NCBI GenBank assembly: GCA_020441665.1
Contig: JAGRLT010000007.1
Span: 1-61,731 of the forward strand
DNA from: Nitratireductor sp.
GTDB lineage: Bacteria; Pseudomonadota; Alphaproteobacteria; Rhizobiales; Rhizobiaceae
DNA length: 61,731 bases
Reading direction: 5' to 3'
The notes beneath the pieces are model-generated. The model searched no databases, was not told the DNA's origin, and saw only the letters and a program-made list of their open reading frames with translations. The translations under genes and the position numbers were made by a program. Shown piece after piece: positions 37,884 to 45,609 of the stretch (the stretch's first letter is position 1; each line of letters begins with the position of its first letter).

Positions 37884-38492
37884 ATGCCGGACACGCCGAA
37901 GAAATCCGATGCGCACTGGCTGGCCCTGCCCAATGTGCTGACCTATGGCCGGATCATCGCCGTGCCGCTGGTCGCATTGTGTTTCTACTTCGAGGGCAGG
38001 CTGCAATCGAGCGACCTGGCGCGCTGGTCGGCGCTGGGCATATTCGTTGCCGCCAGCATCACCGATTTCTTCGACGGCTATCTGGCGCGCGCCTGGCAGC
38101 AGACCTCGACCATCGGGCGGATGCTCGATCCGATCGCCGACAAATTGCTGATCTCGACCTGCCTGCTGCTGCTCGCCGCCGATACTGACCGCACCATCGC
38201 CGGCTGGACCCTGTGGGCGGCGATCATCATCCTGTGCCGCGAAATCCTGGTATCGGGCCTGCGCGAATATCTTGCCGAACTGAAGGTCAGCGTGCCGGTG
38301 ACCCAGCTTGCCAAGTGGAAGACCACCGTTCAGATGCTGGCGATCGGCTTCCTGCTGGCCGGCCCCGCCGGTGACAAGATCCTGCCCTATACGACCGAGA
38401 TGGGCATCCTGCTGCTCTGGATCGCGGCGATCATCACGCTCTATACCGGCTATGATTATTTTCGGGCCGGTATCAAGCACGTCATGGATTGA
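37884..38492 (+). CDS. pgsA: CDP-diacylglycerol-glycerol-3-phosphate 3-phosphatidyltransferase
   Basis: 202-residue membrane enzyme making phosphatidylglycerol phosphate from CDP-diacylglycerol and glycerol-3-phosphate. The CDP-alcohol phosphotransferase motif is complete: DFFDGYLARAW with a following IGRMLDPIADK, giving the DG-AR-G-D-D residues (about 50-75). Five or six membrane helices follow, and LPNVLTYGRI is the usual N-terminus. Of two starts, the ATG at 37884 is chosen because it has a G-rich ribosome site and the family start; the ATG at 37842 adds 14 residues. uvrC-pgsA-moaD-moaE is a conserved Rhizobiales order. Confidence 0.94.
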   Translation: MPDTPKKSDAHWLALPNVLTYGRIIAVPLVALCFYFEGRLQSSDLARWSALGIFVAASITDFFDGYLARAWQQTSTIGRMLDPIADKLLISTCLLLLAADTDRTIAGWTLWAAIIILCREILVSGLREYLAELKVSVPVTQLAKWKTTVQMLAIGFLLAGPAGDKILPYTTEMGILLLWIAAIITLYTGYDYFRAGIKHVMD

Positions 38493-38493
38493 C

Positions 38494-38748
38494 ATGAAAC
38501 TGGTCTATTTCTCCTGGATACGCGAGCGCCTCGACCGCACCGAGGAGGAGGTCGAACTGCCCGAGACGGTCGCCACGCTGGGCGATCTCATCGCCTGGCA
38601 GAAGACGCGCGGCGAAGCATTCGAGGCGGTGTTCGAGCATGACAGGGTCGTCCGCGTGGCGCTCGACCATGCCCATGTGGACGACCGGTCCGAACCGCTC
38701 GAGGGCGTCCGGGAAGCGGCCTTCTTCCCGCCGATGACCGGAGGCTGA
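38494..38748 (+). CDS. moaD: Molybdopterin synthase sulfur carrier subunit
   Basis: 84-residue ubiquitin-like MoaD. It begins MKLVYFSWIRERLDRTEEEV and ends PPMTGG, the C-terminal Gly-Gly that is adenylated and thiocarboxylated to hand sulfur to cyclic pyranopterin monophosphate. It starts 1 nt after the pgsA stop and ends 10 nt before the inverted-repeat element that separates it from moaE. In related genomes moaD and moaE are normally adjacent or overlapping, so the repeat is a secondary intrusion. Confidence 0.93.
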   Translation: MKLVYFSWIRERLDRTEEEVELPETVATLGDLIAWQKTRGEAFEAVFEHDRVVRVALDHAHVDDRSEPLEGVREAAFFPPMTGG

Positions 38749-38758
38749 CAATTCGGAC

Positions 38759-38849
38759 AATTCGGTGACAGTTTACTTAATTCGCAACGGGATACGCCAG
38801 AAAGCCTGCCGGGAAGGTGGGCTTGAATTAAGTAAACTGTCACCGAATT
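38759..38849. repeat. Inverted-repeat element, copy A, between moaD and moaE
   Basis: Two perfect 24-bp arms in opposite orientation: left arm 38759-38782 with core GGTGACAGTTTACTTAATT, and right arm 38826-38849, its exact reverse complement. The 43-nt centre (38783-38825) is GC-rich. The same arms occur at 61516-61597. A degenerate right-arm-like half site follows at 38886-38908 inside moaE. The arm sequence is of the type found in REP-like families mobilised in trans by RAYT (Y1-type) transposases; no transposase is in the window. A short direct duplication (ACAATTCGG twice) adjoins the left arm. Confidence 0.9.
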
Positions 38850-38865
38850 ATGGGAGTGCCTGCCG

Positions 38866-39366
38866 ATGAAGCCCTCCGGCCATGACTTGAGCAAACTGTC
38901 ACCGAAATGCGATATCCGGATCCAGCGGGAGGATTTCGACATTGCCGCCGAGATCACCCGGCTCACCAGGGGGCGGACCGATACCGGCGCGGTGGTGACC
39001 TTCAGCGGCCTCTGCCGCGATGAGGCCGGCGCGCTGTCGGCGCTGGAACTCGAACATTATCCCGGCATGGCGGAGGCGGAAATCCGCCGCATCGCCGACG
39101 AGGCGATAGCCCGCTGGCCGCTGACCGGGCTCACCGCCATCCACCGCTTCGGCAGGATAAGGCCGGGCGAAAACATCGTGCTGGTGATCGCCGCTTCCGC
39201 CCACCGCCAGGCGGCGTTCGACGGTGCCAGTTTCCTGATGGATTTTCTCAAGACCCATGCCCCGTTCTGGAAGAAGGAACACCGCGCCGATGGCAGCGAG
39301 GGCCAGTGGGTCGCGGCGAAGGAGGAAGACGACGACGCGCTGAAACGCTGGGAGGAGCGTCCATGA
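38866..39366 (+). CDS. moaE: Molybdopterin synthase catalytic subunit
   Basis: 166-residue MoaE, which transfers sulfur from MoaD to make molybdopterin. The family part begins at CDIRIQREDFDIAAEI (residue 15 on) and includes VTFSGLCRDE, LELEHYPGMAE, HRFGRIRPGENIVLV, SAHRQAAFDG and the catalytic-region Lys residues APFWKKEH near 133. The first 14 residues (MKPSGHDLSKLSPK) are not family sequence: they are translated from a diverged half copy of the inverted-repeat arm at 38886-38908. A GGGAG lies about 10 nt before the ATG. The stop overlaps the LysE gene by 4 nt. Confidence 0.94.
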   Translation: MKPSGHDLSKLSPKCDIRIQREDFDIAAEITRLTRGRTDTGAVVTFSGLCRDEAGALSALELEHYPGMAEAEIRRIADEAIARWPLTGLTAIHRFGRIRPGENIVLVIAASAHRQAAFDGASFLMDFLKTHAPFWKKEHRADGSEGQWVAAKEEDDDALKRWEERP

Positions 39367-39980
39367 CCCTTGAAAGCATCCTTCTCTTCACCCTGGCCCT
39401 TGTGGTCGTCACCGGCTCGCCGGGACCGAGCATCGCAGCCTTGGTGGCGCGGGTCATGCAGCAGGGCGCGGCCAGCGTCCTGCCCTTTCTGGCCGCCATG
39501 TGGGTTGGCGAGGTGATCTGGCTTACCGCCGCCATTCTCGGCCTCTCCGCCATTGCGGAGGCGTTTCACCATCTCTTTCTCGCGATCCGCTATGCCGGCG
39601 TTGCTTATCTCGTCTATCTCGCCTGGCGGATGTGGCACAGCCCCGTGGCTGAGGATGTCGGCGACGACCTGCCGCGCGCCGAATCGCCGGGCGCCCTGTT
39701 CTTCTCCGGCCTGGCGGTGACGATCGGCAATCCGAAGATCATGGTCTTCTATCTGGCGCTGCTGCCAGGCCTGATCGATGTCGCGGCCATCGGCTTTGCC
39801 GACTGGCTGATCCTGGCATCGATCGCGCTTGCGGTCTGCGCCGCCGTCGATCTGAGCTGGCTCAGCTTTGCCAGCCTGGCGCGGCGCTTCTTTCGCAGCC
39901 GCAGCGGACGGCGCATCGTCAACCGGGTTTCAGCTACCGCCATGGCGGGCGCGGCGGGCGCGATCGCGCTGAGGAATTAG
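39363..39980 (+). CDS. LysE/RhtB family amino-acid exporter
   Basis: 205-residue inner-membrane efflux protein. Six hydrophobic segments are present, with the family signature TGSPGPSIAALVARVMQQG near 17-35 and GLAVTIGNPKIMVFYLALLPG near 118-138. Members export lysine, threonine, homoserine lactone or other amino acids; the substrate cannot be called. Its ATG overlaps the moaE stop (ATGA), so it is coupled to the moaDE transcript. Its stop overlaps by 4 nt the stop of the converging SLC13 gene. Confidence 0.9.
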   Translation: MTLESILLFTLALVVVTGSPGPSIAALVARVMQQGAASVLPFLAAMWVGEVIWLTAAILGLSAIAEAFHHLFLAIRYAGVAYLVYLAWRMWHSPVAEDVGDDLPRAESPGALFFSGLAVTIGNPKIMVFYLALLPGLIDVAAIGFADWLILASIALAVCAAVDLSWLSFASLARRFFRSRSGRRIVNRVSATAMAGAAGAIALRN

Positions 39981-41749
39981 AGCGGAAACACGATCAGGAT
40001 CACCGGGATCGCCACGGCAATGACGATGATCTCGAGCGGCAGGCCCATGCGCCAATAGTCGCCGAAACGGTAGCCGCCGGGGCCGAGGATCAGCGTGTTG
40101 TTCTTGTGGCCGATCGGGGTGAGGAAGGCGCAGGATGCGGCGATGGCGACGGCCATCAGGAAGGGATCGGGACTGGCGCCGAGCTTGTTGGCGACATCGA
40201 CGGCAATCGGCGCGCCGATGACCGCTGTCGCGGTATTGTTGAGCACATCCGACAGGCTCATGACGACGACCATCAGCACGGTCAGCACGACCCAGGCCGG
40301 CATGCCCGCGGTGTAGTCCACCAGGCTTGCCGCGATCAGCGCCGTACCGCCGCTGTCCTCGAGCGCCGTGCCGAGCGGGATCATCGAGCCGAGCAGCACG
40401 ATCACCGGCCACTCGATGTTTTCGTAAAGCGTACGCAGCGGCACGATGTCGAGCAGCACATAGAGCACGACGACCGCCGCGAGCGCCGTTGCCAGATAGA
40501 CAAGGCCGAAGGCGGAAGCGGCGATCGCCGCGGCAAAGATCGCCACGGCAAGCCCCGCCATGGCGGGCCGGGTCATTTCCATGCTGCGGCGCGCCAGCGG
40601 CAGCACGCCGAGCCAGGCAGCGGTCTCGGCCAGTTCCGATGGCGGGCCGATCAGCAGCACGATGTCGCCGGCGCGGATCGGCTCGTGGCGCACCCGCTGC
40701 TTGATCCGCCTGCCATGGCGGGAAATGCCGAGCAGGGCGATGCCGCGCCGGGCGCGCAGCCGCAGCGAGATGGCCGAGCGCCCTTCCAGCCGGCTGTCGC
40801 GCGGCACCACCGCCTCGACGATCTCCAGATCGCCGGCGCGGGCATCCTCGGGGTCGCGCTCGCCGAAATATTCGAGCTTCAGTTTGCCGCGAAATTTGTC
40901 GATGTCGGTAGCGGCGGCCTCGACCAGCAGATGGTCGCCGGCGCGCAGTTCGACCCCCGCCGCAAAGCCCGGCAGGCGCTTGCCGTTGCGCACCACGCCG
41001 ACAATGCCGACATCCTGTTCGTCGGCATCGGCGTAGAGCTCGCGCACCTTTCTTTCTACGACGGGCGATCCATCGGGAACCACCAGTTCGGCGAAGAAAT
41101 CGTCCGCCTCGCCGGCCCTGGCGGCGGCATCGCTGTCGGCGCCGGCGGGCACCAGCCGCCAGCCGATCAGCGCGACGAAGGCGATGCCGGCAATCGATAC
41201 CGCCAAGCCCACGGGGGTGAAATCGAACATCGAAAAGGGCTCGCCCAGCGCCTTGCCGCGGAAGGCGGCGATGATGATGTTGGGCGGCGTGCCGATCAGC
41301 GTCACCATGCCGCCCAGAATGGTGGCGAAGGAAAGCGGCATCAGCGTCGCGCGCACCGCGCGCCCGGCCTTTCTGGCCGCCTCGATATCGACCGGCATCA
41401 GCAGCGCCATGGCGGCGACATTGTTCATGAAGGCGGACAGCGCCGCGCCGATGGCGCTCATGATCGAGATGTGCATGCCGACCGACCGGTCGGGGCTCGA
41501 CAATTGCCGGGTGATCGCGTCGACAGCGCCGGAATTCTGCAGCCCGCGCGATACGATCAAGACCAGGGCGACGATGATGGTTGCCGGATGGCCGAAGCCC
41601 GAAAAGGCCTGATCGGTCGGAACGAGGCCGGCAAGCAGCGCGACCACCAGCGCGCCAAAGGCGACGAGATCGTAGCGCCAGCGGCCCCAGACCAGGAAAA
41701 CGAAGACGAGGGCGAACAGGGCGAAGAGAAGAATCTGATCCTTGGTCAT
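39977..41749 (-). CDS. SLC13 family permease with two TrkA_C domains (second copy)
   Basis: 590-residue divalent-anion symporter-like membrane protein, built like the one at 16150-17946. The N-terminal membrane half (about 1-190) has the loop AFMNNVAAMALLMPVDIEA. A cytosolic middle (about 205-375) holds two RCK_C/TrkA_C-like domains (GFAAGVELRAGDHLLVEAA; RIKQRVRHEPIRAGDIVLLIG). The C-terminal half carries SDVLNNTATAVIGAPIAVDV. This looks like the SLC13-TrkA sub-group often annotated as sulfate or dicarboxylate carriers. Start ATG 41747-41749. It is convergent with, and overlaps, the LysE gene. Confidence 0.9.
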   Translation of the reverse strand: MTKDQILLFALFALVFVFLVWGRWRYDLVAFGALVVALLAGLVPTDQAFSGFGHPATIIVALVLIVSRGLQNSGAVDAITRQLSSPDRSVGMHISIMSAIGAALSAFMNNVAAMALLMPVDIEAARKAGRAVRATLMPLSFATILGGMVTLIGTPPNIIIAAFRGKALGEPFSMFDFTPVGLAVSIAGIAFVALIGWRLVPAGADSDAAARAGEADDFFAELVVPDGSPVVERKVRELYADADEQDVGIVGVVRNGKRLPGFAAGVELRAGDHLLVEAAATDIDKFRGKLKLEYFGERDPEDARAGDLEIVEAVVPRDSRLEGRSAISLRLRARRGIALLGISRHGRRIKQRVRHEPIRAGDIVLLIGPPSELAETAAWLGVLPLARRSMEMTRPAMAGLAVAIFAAAIAASAFGLVYLATALAAVVVLYVLLDIVPLRTLYENIEWPVIVLLGSMIPLGTALEDSGGTALIAASLVDYTAGMPAWVVLTVLMVVVMSLSDVLNNTATAVIGAPIAVDVANKLGASPDPFLMAVAIAASCAFLTPIGHKNNTLILGPGGYRFGDYWRMGLPLEIIVIAVAIPVILIVFPL

Positions 41750-41808
41750 CGTGCCACCATTGGCCAGGGCGGCGCGAACTTCAAGTTACGCGAGGAAGTT
41801 AGAGGCTC

Positions 41809-42498
41809 TCACACCACCGTCATGATCTCGTCGAGCGGCTTCTTGATCGTCGCCACCTCAGGGAGGGTGGCGTTTTCGGCGGGGTGGCCGACAGCGAGGA
41901 TCATCACCGGCTTCTCGGATTTCGGGCGGCCGAGCAGATCGTTGAGAAAGGCCATCGGATTGGGGGTGTGGGTGAGACAGCAAAGACCGGCATGGTGCAG
42001 GGCGGCGATCAGAAAGCCGGTCGCGATGCCGACGCTCTCCGGCACGTAATAGTTCTTGTAGCGGGTGCCGTCGTCGAACTGGCCCCAGCGCTGGGCGAAG
42101 ACGACGACGAGCCATGGGGCGATTTCCAGATGCGGCTTGTCGGGCCCGGTGCCGATCGGCTCCAGCGCCCGGATCCATTCATCGCCGGCGCCGCCGGAAT
42201 AAAAATGCTCTTCCTCCTTTTCGGCGGCGTGGCGGATCGCGGATTTCACCTCGGCGGAACGCACCGCAACGAAATGCCAGGGTTGGTGATTGGCGCCCGA
42301 GGGGGCGCGGCCGGCGGTGGCTACGCAGTCGGCGATGACCTGCGCGTCAACGGGGCGGGCGGAAAAATCCCGGATCGTGTGACGGGTCTTCATACGCTCA
42401 AGAAAGGCCCTCGCCTCCGCCGCGATCCGGTCGTCGTCGCGGACCTCGCCCTGCGGCAAGGCAATCGCCCGATATTGCAGTTTTTCCTTTGAAAACAT
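41809..42498 (-). CDS. Iodotyrosine deiodinase-like nitroreductase-fold flavoprotein
   Basis: 229-residue FMN protein of the nitroreductase superfamily. FMN contacts are RHTIRDFS (39-46) and GRAPSGANHQPWHF (63-76). Beyond the general fold it keeps the iodotyrosine deiodinase (IYD) substrate triad: E96 and Y100 in EEHFY and K121 in TGPDKPHLEIAP align with human E157, Y161 and K182, and the lid and C-terminus (HAGLCCLTHTPNP, LLGRPKSEKPVMILAVGHPA, KKPLDEIM) match IYD closely. IYD reductively dehalogenates halotyrosines; bacterial homologues exist. It probably acts on halotyrosine or a similar zwitterionic phenol. It stands 59 nt upstream of the SLC13 gene's start region on the same strand. Confidence 0.85.
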   Translation of the reverse strand: MFSKEKLQYRAIALPQGEVRDDDRIAAEARAFLERMKTRHTIRDFSARPVDAQVIADCVATAGRAPSGANHQPWHFVAVRSAEVKSAIRHAAEKEEEHFYSGGAGDEWIRALEPIGTGPDKPHLEIAPWLVVVFAQRWGQFDDGTRYKNYYVPESVGIATGFLIAALHHAGLCCLTHTPNPMAFLNDLLGRPKSEKPVMILAVGHPAENATLPEVATIKKPLDEIMTVV

Positions 42499-42603
42499 TT
42501 GCCTGCCCCTGTTCGGTCAAGTTCAGATTCCGATTCAAGCGCAGGGTTCAAACCGGTTCAAGGCACATTTTCGCACCGGCCGTCACTTCGTGAGCGGTCA
42601 CGG

Positions 42604-43191
42604 CTATCCGCGCTCGGCGCGCACCATGTCGCTCAGATAGAGGCTGGCTTCATCGTACCATTCCTCGAACAGGGACCGGAAGGAGGGATGGAGATCAACG
42701 ATGCGACCCTCGACCGAATCCACGGAATAATCGAGGATCGCCTCGTTCTTGTGGGCCAGGTGTTTCATTTTGCGGTTTTCGTGCAGGCATACCATGTAGA
42801 GCTGGGCGATGCCGCGGTTGCGGGCGGCACGAATGATGCGCTTGAGGAGCGCGTCGCCAATGCCCCGGTCCTGCCAGGCGTCCTCGATGGAAATGGCGGC
42901 TTCCGCATGCTGGGTCCATTGGGTGATGCTGCCGCGAATTTCGGTGACGCCGCGCAACACACCATCGACTTCCGCTCCAAAGACGATCGATACCGCTTCG
43001 AAGATCGCCGACGCATATTGCTCCAGAAACGTATCGGAGACCACGCCGCCAAATCGCAGCCGGCGGGAGCGTGACGACAGGCGCAGGAAATGCGCGGTGA
43101 CCTGCGGCAGGTCGGCGGGGCCCAGACGCCGGATCGACACGGCGCCGATCGGCACACCGGCAGGCACTTGGGAAAGCGCGGGTTCTGACAT
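42604..43191 (-). CDS. GNAT family N-acetyltransferase
   Basis: 195-residue acetyltransferase. After a 20-residue lead, IRRLGPADLPQVTAHFLRLS begins the GNAT fold. Acetyl-CoA binding is at AISIEDAWQDRGIGDALLKR (about 100-119), with the canonical Q/R-x-x-G-x-G form (QDRGIG), and AARNRGIAQLYMVCLHENRKM follows. The resemblance is to the GNAT domain seen in acetyl-CoA-synthetase-like protein acetylases, but no such partner domain is present. AGGAAGGA about 10 nt upstream supports the ATG at 43189-43191. Substrate unknown. Confidence 0.85.
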   Translation of the reverse strand: MSEPALSQVPAGVPIGAVSIRRLGPADLPQVTAHFLRLSSRSRRLRFGGVVSDTFLEQYASAIFEAVSIVFGAEVDGVLRGVTEIRGSITQWTQHAEAAISIEDAWQDRGIGDALLKRIIRAARNRGIAQLYMVCLHENRKMKHLAHKNEAILDYSVDSVEGRIVDLHPSFRSLFEEWYDEASLYLSDMVRAERG

Positions 43192-43344
43192 TCGGAACGT
43201 CCTTCCTCTGAAGGTTGTTCCTCCCATCGCCCGCAAGATAGGCAGCTATCGTGACCGCACCAAGACCCGACCGCGCATGACAGCCCTGCACTTTCGTACA
43301 ATATGAGCACCGGCATTCAATAAGAGCACTGGCGTTCAACAAAA

Positions 43345-43367
43345 AACGCCGGCACGGGGCCGGCGTT
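43345..43367 (-). terminator. Rho-independent terminator of ndk
   Basis: Read on the minus strand, AACGCCGGC-CCCGT-GCCGGCGTT is a perfect 9-bp stem followed by TTTT, giving a T-run of six counted with the end of the stem. It lies 25 nt past the ndk stop. This is a standard intrinsic terminator. Confidence 0.9.
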
Positions 43368-43392
43368 CTCGAAGAAGCATATGGGCGGTGGC

Positions 43393-43815
43393 TCAGCCGA
43401 CGATTTCGTGGCCGGCAAACCAGAAGGCGATTTCCTCGGCAGCAGTTTCCGGCGCATCGGAACCGTGCACCGAGTTCTCGCCGATCGAATTGGCATAGGT
43501 CTTGCGGATCGTACCCTCGGCAGCCTCGGCGGGATTGGTGGCGCCCATGACTTCGCGGTTCCTGGCGATCGCGTTCTCGCCCTCAAGCACCTGCACCACG
43601 GTCGGGCCGGACGACATGAATTCGGTCAGTTCGCCGAAGAAGGGGCGCTCCCTGTGCACCGCGTAGAAGGCTTCCGCCTGGCGGCGGCTCATCCATACGC
43701 GTTTGGAAGCGACGACGCGCAGGCCGGCATCTTCGAGCATTTTGGTGATGGCGCCGGTCAGGCTGCGCTTGGTGGCGTCCGGCTTGATCATGGAAAAAGT
43801 ACGTTCAATGGCCAT
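43393..43815 (-). CDS. ndk: Nucleoside diphosphate kinase
   Basis: 140-residue NDK, balancing nucleoside triphosphate pools by ping-pong phosphate transfer. It begins [21 protein letters not shown]12 and the active-site His117 in [16 protein letters not shown] are in the expected places, with [18 protein letters not shown] before it. The ATG at 43813-43815 gives the exact family length, and the upstream frame extension is ignored. Single-gene unit with its own terminator. Confidence 0.97.
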   Translation of the reverse strand: MAIERTFSMIKPDATKRSLTGAITKMLEDAGLRVVASKRVWMSRRQAEAFYAVHRERPFFGELTEFMSSGPTVVQVLEGENAIARNREVMGATNPAEAAEGTIRKTYANSIGENSVHGSDAPETAAEEIAFWFAGHEIVG

Positions 43816-43903
43816 TGGTTTGCCCTGTATCCTGTCGATTGATGGGAGGAAATCGCGGCCTCTATAGCGGCAGCGGCCCGTGCTGCCAAGAGGCAAGGGC
43901 GAC

Positions 43904-43959
43904 GGGGACCGTTAACTTGTTTCCGGGTCATGGGGCCCGGATTTACGCAAACTGTCCCC
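43904..43959. repeat. Diverged inverted-repeat element, copy C, between ndk and GST genes
   Basis: Left end GGGGACCGTT (43904-43913) pairs with right end AACTGTCCCC (43950-43959) with one mismatch, and TCCGGG/CCCGGA (43922-43927, 43936-43941) closes an inner hairpin around TCATGGGG. The outer motif GGGGACAGTTT...AAACTGTCCCC is a variant of the GGTGACAGTTTAC arms at 38759 and 61516. The right end touches the stop codon of the GST gene. It is probably an old member of the same family. Confidence 0.6.
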
Positions 43960-44657
43960 TATCGTGATGCTTCCGGCACGCTGCGCGCCAGACCGCCATG
44001 CAGATCGAGCAGGCGCTCGAACCAGTCGCGCACCGGATCATCCCTGTCCCACATGGCAAGGCCCGAACAGATGCGCAGCCATTGCAGCGCCCCGAACGGG
44101 ATATAGTCGGCAAAGGCCGGCTGGCTGCCGCCGAGATAAGGCTGATGGGCGAGCATCATGCGGATCGGCGTCAGGATCTGACGGAGCTGTCCCGCCCGGC
44201 CTTCGCGATCGGCGACCACCTCCTCCATGGTGCGGCCGAACTGTTTTTCCCGCTTGGCGCGGAAATGGGCCTGATCGGCGGCGTTGAGCATGGCATGGAT
44301 ATCCACCGCCGACCATTGGATGATCCAGCTATGGAGCTGGCTCTGGCTCCACGCCTCGACAAAGCGGGCAAGCGGGATCGAGCCTTCGCCCCGGAAAAGC
44401 GGATCGCCGCGATCGGGATAGGCATCGCGCAGATAGAGCGCGATCTTGAAAGAGTCGGCGATTACCTTCTCGCCATGGCGAATGACCGGCACGCTCGTCT
44501 GGCCGCCATTCTCGATCTCGGCGATCGCGGTAAAGCCGACCGGGACGGTCTCGACCTCGACCTGCTTGTGGGCCAGCGCCATGCGAGCCTTCCAGCAATG
44601 GGGAGAAAACGGCCGCGACTTGTCGATGCCGGCAAGTTCGTAAAGTTTGATCGTCAT
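43959..44657 (-). CDS. Glutathione S-transferase family protein (beta-etherase-like)
   Basis: 232-residue GST. The N-terminus MTIKLYELAGIDKSRPFSPH runs into CWKARMALAHK, where SPHCW (about 18-22) is the active-site loop. GGQTSVPVIRHGEKVIADSF (about 50-69) is the cis-Pro and glutathione-binding part. The C-terminal helical domain is typical. The arrangement resembles the LigE/LigF-like etherase branch, but this alone does not prove lignin-type activity. The ATG at 44655-44657 is the family start. Its stop abuts the diverged repeat at 43904-43959. It is divergent from the DinB gene. Confidence 0.85.
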   Translation of the reverse strand: MTIKLYELAGIDKSRPFSPHCWKARMALAHKQVEVETVPVGFTAIAEIENGGQTSVPVIRHGEKVIADSFKIALYLRDAYPDRGDPLFRGEGSIPLARFVEAWSQSQLHSWIIQWSAVDIHAMLNAADQAHFRAKREKQFGRTMEEVVADREGRAGQLRQILTPIRMMLAHQPYLGGSQPAFADYIPFGALQWLRICSGLAMWDRDDPVRDWFERLLDLHGGLARSVPEASR

Positions 44658-44748
44658 GCGATGGCCCCGGGCAATGCAATGGGATAGATTTGCCGGATCG
44701 CGCCGGCTGCCGCAAGTGCGCCGGCGACACACCGACCGGGAATCGAGC

Positions 44749-45270
44749 ATGGATCTCAGCGCGCAGACCCGCCTGCTTGCAGCCTATAACGCCTGGGCGA
44801 ACCGGCGGCTTTACGATGCGGCGTCGCTGCTGAGCGAGGAGGAATACCGGCGCGATTGCGGCGCCTTCTTCCGCTCCATGCAGGGCACGCTCAACCATGT
44901 TCTGGTCGGCGACCGGGTTTGGATGAAGCGCTTCACCGGCGAGGGCGACCATCCGAAGACGCTCGACGCCGTCCTGTTCGACCATTTCGACGACCTGCGC
45001 GCGGCGCGGGAAGCCGAGGACGCGCGGATCCTGTGCTGGGCCGATACGCTCGATGCCGGGCAACTGGATGGCTCGTTCACCTTCACCATGATCACCTTGC
45101 CGGACCGGGTGACCCAGAAGCTCGCCCCCTGCGTCAGCCATTTCTTCAATCACCAGACCCATCATCGCGGCCAGGCGCACACGATCCTGTCGATCCTCGG
45201 CAAGGAACCGCCGCCGCTCGACCTGATCTATTTCACGCGAACCGATGCGGGAAAGGCACTGACGGGGTGA
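44749..45270 (+). CDS. DinB family protein
   Basis: 173-residue four-helix-bundle protein of the DinB/YfiT metal-dependent hydrolase superfamily. The three metal-binding His are visible in GTLNHVLVGDRVW (about 46-58) and in HFFNHQTHHRGQAH (about 128-141). Members act as thiol transferases (bacillithiol/mycothiol type) or are of unknown role; Rhizobiales use glutathione, so the substrate is open. The ATG at 44749 matches the family N-terminus (MDLSAQTRLLAAYNAWANRRL-like). It is the last protein gene before the structured RNA region. Confidence 0.88.
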   Translation: MDLSAQTRLLAAYNAWANRRLYDAASLLSEEEYRRDCGAFFRSMQGTLNHVLVGDRVWMKRFTGEGDHPKTLDAVLFDHFDDLRAAREAEDARILCWADTLDAGQLDGSFTFTMITLPDRVTQKLAPCVSHFFNHQTHHRGQAHTILSILGKEPPPLDLIYFTRTDAGKALTG

Positions 45271-45372
45271 AGGGCGTTTTGCATGCCCGACTTTCGCCAG
45301 ATATCCGATTGCATAACGACATGTGTTTTTGTTGATATGAAGTATTGGGCGACCGCACTCTGTAAGAAATCT

Positions 45373-45421
45373 GCATTTTTTTAAGAATCCGCTTGCCATG
45401 GGGCGGCGCTGACACTATACG
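45373..45421 (+). promoter_or_regulatory. Stable-RNA-type promoter with UP-like element
   Basis: TTGCCA (45393-45398) and TATACG (45416-45421) are separated by exactly 17 nt. An A/T-rich block (CATTTTTTTAAG, 45374-45385) sits just upstream like an UP element, and the discriminator after the -10 is GCGCGC-type, as in growth-controlled rRNA and tRNA promoters. No protein start follows for 600 nt, so a stable RNA is the natural product. Transcription would begin near 45428. Confidence 0.6.
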
Positions 45422-45538
45422 CGCGCTCCCGGCCAACCGGTTGGTTGCACTTTAACGGATAGGGTTTCACGGAATACCCGCCCGCAAGGCAGGCTTTGCC
45501 AGGCCTTGTACGGAAGGCAGACAACATGGCCAGGAAAC

Positions 45539-45608
45539 GGTTTGTAGCTCAGGGGAAGAGCACCGGGATTTCCCGGAGGTCGCAGGTTCGATTCCTGTCT
45601 TACCACCA
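45539..45608 (+). ncRNA. tRNA-like element 1 (degenerate acceptor, 4-nt anticodon-position loop)
   Basis: D arm GCTC-AGGGGAA-GAGC (45547-45561) and T arm GCAGG-TTCGATT-CCTGT (45582-45598) are textbook, with a 5-nt variable region. The anticodon arm is CCGGG-ATTT-CCCGG (45563-45576): a perfect 5-bp stem whose loop has only 4 nt, so there is no anticodon. The acceptor GGTTTG/CTTACC keeps four pairs and has two T-T mismatches, yet A plus an encoded CCA (45605-45608) follows. It cannot work as a normal elongator tRNA. Confidence 0.7.
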
Positions 45609-45609
45609 C

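Noticed and set aside
35721..38495. 924-codon minus-strand frame opposite uvrC and pgsA
   Set aside because: Antisense shadow with His/Asp/Gln/Arg-rich low-information sequence; the two genes on the plus strand are certain.
45290..45540. Sigma-54 (RtcR-type) promoter upstream of the structured RNA
   Set aside because: No GG-N10-GC pair in the right context was found. TTGCAC at 45443-45450 lacks a GG ten nt upstream.
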